A stretch of DNA of 64,000 nucleotides from Desulfovibrio sp. X2 (GTDB lineage Bacteria; Desulfobacterota; Desulfovibrionia; Desulfovibrionales; Desulfovibrionaceae). Within the stretch, counting starts at the first letter, position 1; each line of letters opens with the position of its first letter. Positions 60,435-64,000 of this stretch are shown here, in pieces. The stretch is taken from assembly GCF_000422205.1 (NCBI RefSeq), contig NZ_ATHV01000006.1, forward strand, positions 1 through 64,000, written 5' to 3'. Under the pieces are notes generated by a model that had not been told where the DNA came from, made no database searches, and saw only the letters and a program-made list of their open reading frames with translations. The position numbers and the translations under genes are program-made.

Positions 60435-61633
60435 GCACCTTCCCCTTCTTTGCTCCGGGATTCGCGGACGAGCGCGGCGAGCAGGTCCGCCGCCCTTGCC
60501 GCGCCGTCGATGGACACGGCCTCGGCCCGGCACGAACGCACGGGAGCCGCGGCAAGGGCCTTCTCGAGACCCTGCACGAGCCCGGTTGCGTCGAGCCTCG
60601 CGGCGTCGAGAGGCACGAGGTCCGGCCGCCGCGCGGCCAGCCCGGCCACGTGAAGCTCCTGCTCGTTGTCCTTCATGCCGCGCAGCAGGACCACGCCGCC
60701 TATGTCCGCTGCCAGCACGTCGGTCAGGCTGTTGTAGCCTCCGTAGACCACGGCCAGGCGCGCTCCGGCCATGGCGTCCGCGTACGCCTCGCCGAAATCG
60801 CACAGCGTCGCTCCCGGCACGCCGGAGAAGAGGCGGGCCGCCTCCTCCCGCACCGTCCCCGCGCCCTCGCCTCGCCCGTAGTCGAGAAAAATGCGCCAGG
60901 GACCGAGCGTCTTGCAGGTCCGTGCCGCGGCCTCGGACACGGCGCGCAGGAGTCCCGGCGAGGCCGCGTCCGCCCAGGAAAGCCCCATGACCACGCCCCG
61001 GCGCATGCCTGCGGGGGCGAGGAGTCCGGCCGCGTCCAGTTCGCGCAGCCGGGAGACGTAGCCGCAGACATCGGGAGCGCGGCCGAAATGGCTTTCCAAC
61101 CGTTCGGCCTCCGTGGGGGAGACGTTCCTGTCGCCGTACCAGAAGAGCGTTCGGAAATGTTTCCTGAAAAGTCCGGCCGCGAGATCGGACCAGACCTTGC
61201 CCACCCCGCCGACCACGGCGCGCACGCCGAGCACCCAGGCCGTCCCGCCGGACGTGGCCTCGAGCGCGGGCACGAGTTCGCGGTGCTTGCCCTGGGGGGT
61301 GTGGTCGGCCAGCGCCACGCGCGGCCGAAGCGTCGCGGCCGCGGCCCGGATCAGTTCCGCGCGCGCCTCGCCCAGTGCCGCGTCGGACAGCCCGCAGTCC
61401 CCGGGGGCCCCCTGGGAACGGCCCTCGACTACGCGCGTGGCGTAGGACGGCAGCTTGATCCAGTCCAGCGGAGCGCCGCGCACGAGCCCCTCCACGCGGC
61501 GCTCTCCGCTCAGCAAGGCCACGCGCAGGTCCGGGTGGCGGCGGCGCAGGGCCAGTCCCACGGCCGCAGTGCGGCTGACGTGGCCTATGCCGCGGCCGTC
61601 GTGGGCGTAGAGGAGAATGTCGAGCCGTTCCAT
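60431..61633 (-). CDS. MurG-like glycosyltransferase
   Basis: A 400-residue GT-B protein related to the GT28 (MurG) group. The N-terminus has YAHDGRGIGHVSRTAAVGLAL, the G-x-G-H loop of this group; the C-terminal half has LAVVYGGYNSLTDVLAADIG, the glycine-rich nucleotide-sugar site. It is a paralogue of the plus-strand gene at 61821 (YSHDTYGLGHIRRTMA, VVSMGGYNTVCEIL). The start at 61633 lacks a good ribosome site. Acceptor and sugar unknown; surface glycan or teichoic-like polymer. Confidence 0.78.
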   Translation of the reverse strand: MERLDILLYAHDGRGIGHVSRTAAVGLALRRRHPDLRVALLSGERRVEGLVRGAPLDWIKLPSYATRVVEGRSQGAPGDCGLSDAALGEARAELIRAAAATLRPRVALADHTPQGKHRELVPALEATSGGTAWVLGVRAVVGGVGKVWSDLAAGLFRKHFRTLFWYGDRNVSPTEAERLESHFGRAPDVCGYVSRLRELDAAGLLAPAGMRRGVVMGLSWADAASPGLLRAVSEAAARTCKTLGPWRIFLDYGRGEGAGTVREEAARLFSGVPGATLCDFGEAYADAMAGARLAVVYGGYNSLTDVLAADIGGVVLLRGMKDNEQELHVAGLAARRPDLVPLDAARLDATGLVQGLEKALAAAPVRSCRAEAVSIDGAARAADLLAALVRESRSKEGEGA

Positions 61634-61820
61634 ATGGGGTGTCGTCGTTCGCCGTGGTCAATGGCACGTTTTTCGATTTTCAACAATCTCGGGCAAGATG
61701 CGGGGCGGTCATTGCATCGATACCCGATTAAGCGTATGAGGCAGCTTGCCGTCGTTTGCCCGGGGCCACGGCGCTTCAGAAATCGAACTCACGCTCCATG
61801 AAGGATACCGCTTCGCGCCG

Positions 61821-63011
61821 ATGATCGACCCCAGCACCTTCAACATCCTGATGTATTCCCACGACACGTACGGGCTGGGACACATCCGGCGGACCATGGC
61901 CATCGCGGCCCAACTCCGCCGCCCGAACGTGAACATCCTCATCCTTACGGGCTCGCCCATCGTCGGCCGCTTCGACATCCCGGAGCAGATCGATTTCGTG
62001 CGGGTTCCGGGGATGATAAAGCAGGCGAACGACCAGTACATCCCGTACACCATCAAGATCGATCCCGAACACGCGCTGCAGATCCGCCAGAGCATCATCA
62101 GGGCCACCGCCAAGGCCTTCAAGCCCCAGCTCTTCATCGTGGACAAGGCGCCGCGCGGCCTGAACTCCGAGATCATGCCCACGCTCAGGATGCTCAGACG
62201 GGAAGCCCCCTACTGCCGCACCGTGCTCGGTCTGCGCGACATCATGGACGACGCGGCGAGCACGGTGGAGGACTGGAAGAGCAAGGACATCTATTCCGTG
62301 CTCGACAAGTACTACTCCGAGATATGGGTCTACGGCGACCAGAAGCTTTACGACCCCATAATCGAGTACCAGATCCCCGAGCACATCAGCAAAAAAATCG
62401 TCTTCACCGGCTATATCCCCCGCCTGGCCAAGCACGGCACGGACATGCGCAAGGAGCAGCACGTCAACTGCAAGGAGCGCCTGGTGGTCGTGACCACGGG
62501 CGGCGGCGGCGACGGCTACGCCGTGCTCGACACGTACCTGCGCATGCTCGAGGAGACGCCGCCGACGATGCCCATGCGCACGGTCATGGTCTCCGGGCCC
62601 TTCATGGCCAAGTCCGAACGGGTCGCCGTGGCCTGCCGCGCCAAAAAGCTGGGCGTGAAGTTCTACCACTTCAGCCGCCAGATGGAGAACTTCATCGCCG
62701 CGGCCGACCTTGTGGTGAGCATGGGCGGCTACAACACGGTCTGCGAAATCCTCTCCCAGCACAAGGTTTCGCTGATCATCCCACGCGAGACGCCCAGACG
62801 CGAGCAGCGCATCCGCGCCGAAGTCATGAAGAAACACTCCCTCATGGACTTCATCCCCTGGAACGATCTCTCTCCCGAACGCATGCGCGACAAGCTCGAG
62901 GAACTCCTGAACAACATCGAGCCCTGCCGCTCCGCAGTCAACGACTTCGCCCTGAGCGGCCTCGAGGTCATGCGCGAGCGCCTGGCGAAATTCCAAGCCG
63001 AACAGCAATGA
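61821..63011 (+). CDS. MurG-like glycosyltransferase
   Basis: A 396-residue GT-B protein of the same group as the gene at 60431, in divergent orientation. Motifs: SHDTYGLGHIRRTMAIA near the N-terminus and ADLVVSMGGYNTVCEIL with PRETPRREQRIRAE near residue 330. The long middle linker is rich in D and E (TTGGGGDGYAVLDTYLRMLE). Start ATG 61821 is chosen for the fold; a GAAGG is too far (about 18 nt) and an in-frame TTG is possible at 61746. Overlaps the next gene (ATGA). Confidence 0.8.
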   Translation: MIDPSTFNILMYSHDTYGLGHIRRTMAIAAQLRRPNVNILILTGSPIVGRFDIPEQIDFVRVPGMIKQANDQYIPYTIKIDPEHALQIRQSIIRATAKAFKPQLFIVDKAPRGLNSEIMPTLRMLRREAPYCRTVLGLRDIMDDAASTVEDWKSKDIYSVLDKYYSEIWVYGDQKLYDPIIEYQIPEHISKKIVFTGYIPRLAKHGTDMRKEQHVNCKERLVVVTTGGGGDGYAVLDTYLRMLEETPPTMPMRTVMVSGPFMAKSERVAVACRAKKLGVKFYHFSRQMENFIAAADLVVSMGGYNTVCEILSQHKVSLIIPRETPRREQRIRAEVMKKHSLMDFIPWNDLSPERMRDKLEELLNNIEPCRSAVNDFALSGLEVMRERLAKFQAEQQ

Positions 63012-64000
63012 CCCCAGAAAACGCTCCGGTTCTGGGCATGGTCCTGAAGGGCTATCCCAGGATATCGGAAACATTCATCGCCAACGAGATCAGGCTCCTC
63101 GAGGGGCGCGGCTTCACCATCCGCATCATCTCCATGCGCAAGCCCCGCGAGGCCTTCTGCCACGAGTCCGTCAAGGAGATCCGGGCGGAGGTGGACTACC
63201 TGCCTTCGGAGCTTTCGGGCAACTGGGGCCGCATCCTTCGCGCCAACTGGCGGGCCGCGCGCCTTTACCCGAAAGGCTACCGCAAGGCCGTGGGCCATAC
63301 CGTGCGCCGCTTCATGCGCTCGCGCCGCATGGCCAGCATCAAGCACCTGCTCCAGGCCGGAGTGATCGCGGGCGAGATCCTGCCGCACGCAGGCATCGGG
63401 CACCTGCACGCCCATTTCGCCCATTCCCCGGCCTCCGTGGCCTCGCTCGCGGCCTGCATCGGCGGCCTGCCCTTCAGCTTCACCGGCCACGCCAAGGACA
63501 TCTGGACGCAGAATCCGGAGAGCCTGCAGGAAAAGATAGCCGAGGCCTCGTTCGTGGTCACCTGCACCGGTCACAACCACGAATACCTCGACTCCCTGAA
63601 CGAGCTCAGGCGCCCGCTGTACCGCGTCTATCACGGCATCGACCTGGGACTTTTCACACCCGGCGAGGAGCGTGGCACGCCCGAGCCGCCCTACCGCATC
63701 CTTTCCATCGCCCGCTTCACCGCCAAGAAGGGATTGCCCACGGTCCTGCGCGCCCTGCGCCGCCTGGCCGACCAGGGGCTGGCCTTCGACTACTGCCTGA
63801 TCGGTGACGGCGACGACCGCGCCGCGATCCTCGGCCAGCTCGACGAACTCGGGCTGACCGAGCGCACGCAGTGGCTCGGCACGCAGACCCACGAGGAGGT
63901 CCTGCGCCAGTTCGAGCGCGCCGACTGCTTCGCCCTGGGCTGCGAGGTGGCGGACAACGGCGACCGGGACGGCATCCCGAACGTGCTCGTGGAAAGCATG
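63008..64000 (+). CDS. Glycosyltransferase family 4, partial
   Basis: The first 331 codons of a GT-B enzyme; the window ends in frame. The N-terminus GMVLKGYPRISETFIANEI is typical of colanic-acid and exopolysaccharide GT4 enzymes, followed by GHLHAHFAHSPASVA and FTGHAKDIW, and YRILSIARFTAKKGLPTVL at the domain junction. The later FALGCEVADNGDRDGIPNVL with PNVLVESM is the donor site, where E-x7-E is just starting. Start ATG 63008 overlaps the upstream stop (ATGA). Confidence 0.85.
   Translation, partial: MTPENAPVLGMVLKGYPRISETFIANEIRLLEGRGFTIRIISMRKPREAFCHESVKEIRAEVDYLPSELSGNWGRILRANWRAARLYPKGYRKAVGHTVRRFMRSRRMASIKHLLQAGVIAGEILPHAGIGHLHAHFAHSPASVASLAACIGGLPFSFTGHAKDIWTQNPESLQEKIAEASFVVTCTGHNHEYLDSLNELRRPLYRVYHGIDLGLFTPGEERGTPEPPYRILSIARFTAKKGLPTVLRALRRLADQGLAFDYCLIGDGDDRAAILGQLDELGLTERTQWLGTQTHEEVLRQFERADCFALGCEVADNGDRDGIPNVLVESM

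Noticed and set aside
61662-61676. TGGCACG resembling a sigma-54 -24 element
   Set aside because: The -12 position reads TCGA rather than TTGC, so the promoter is not supported.
61798-61824. Eight-codon ORF ending on the glycosyltransferase start (ATGA)
   Set aside because: No ribosome site; an overlap of this kind can arise by chance.

Overview
The window is G+C-rich (about two thirds by eye) and densely coded, with many 1-4 nt start/stop overlaps and good Shine-Dalgarno sequences. Gene content points to a sulfate-reducing deltaproteobacterium of the Desulfovibrionales: a six-subunit Ech-type [NiFe] hydrogenase, the paaK-ACT pair, a CheA with a non-enteric P2-like domain, and many lipopolysaccharide or glycan transferases. 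This placement is inferred from gene content; no rRNA or other phylogenetic marker was compared. No rRNA, tRNA, CRISPR array, transposase or prophage gene was seen.

Layout. 66-4257 (-): an envelope operon (Tat-exported TPR protein, TPR protein, LPP20-like protein, unassigned secreted protein). 4335-4820 (+): SixA-like phosphatase. 5067-10190 (+): echABCDEF, preceded by a perfect inverted repeat and followed by a strong terminator. 10366-11581 (+): two small membrane-anchored proteins. 11615-15298 (-): beta-CASP nuclease, rsmD, coaD, miaA. 15509-18692 (+): LOG protein, EamA transporter, a 2-hydroxyacid dehydrogenase and a HAD phosphatase. These converge on a seven-gene minus-strand operon (24122-18786): nitroreductase, rsfS, gpmI, zinc-ribbon protein, glycosyltransferase, HpcH-type aldolase and a KdsB-like cytidylyltransferase. 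24315-25529 (+): serB. 25626-29816 (-): DUF547 protein, gnd, zwf, pgl. 30195-35935 (+): paaK, ACT protein, rtcB, hybrid histidine kinase. 36114-38357 (-): transmembrane chemoreceptor. 38534-44791 (-): uvrB, K+ channel, ligA, dapB. 44905-46459 (+): conserved hypothetical and heptosyltransferase-like gene. 46456-50598 (-): hypothetical plus the N-degron set clpS-clpA-aat. 50735-52153: CYTH protein (-), then crcB and a DUF190 gene (+). 52163-58767 (-): a chemotaxis operon. 58967-64000: glycan-modifying methyltransferases and glycosyltransferases, the last cut by the window end.

How the genes work together. Ech couples ferredoxin and H2 chemistry to ion translocation. gnd, zwf and pgl supply the oxidative pentose phosphate route. 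ClpS, ClpA and the Leu/Phe-transferase form a complete N-degron recognition module. The chemotaxis operon encodes a soluble receptor-like protein, STAS protein, CheY, CheA, CheR and CheB but no separate CheW. The most interesting single observation is in its CheA: residues 248-296 carry two consecutive 24-residue units that fit the MshEN pattern known to bind cyclic di-GMP in type II/IV secretion ATPases. The second is a convergent set of sugar-acid genes (dehydrogenase, HAD phosphatase, aldolase, KdsB-like enzyme, glycosyltransferase) that could make and activate an unusual 2-keto-3-deoxy sugar acid. The third is a LigA with roughly 90 extra residues just before its catalytic lysine.
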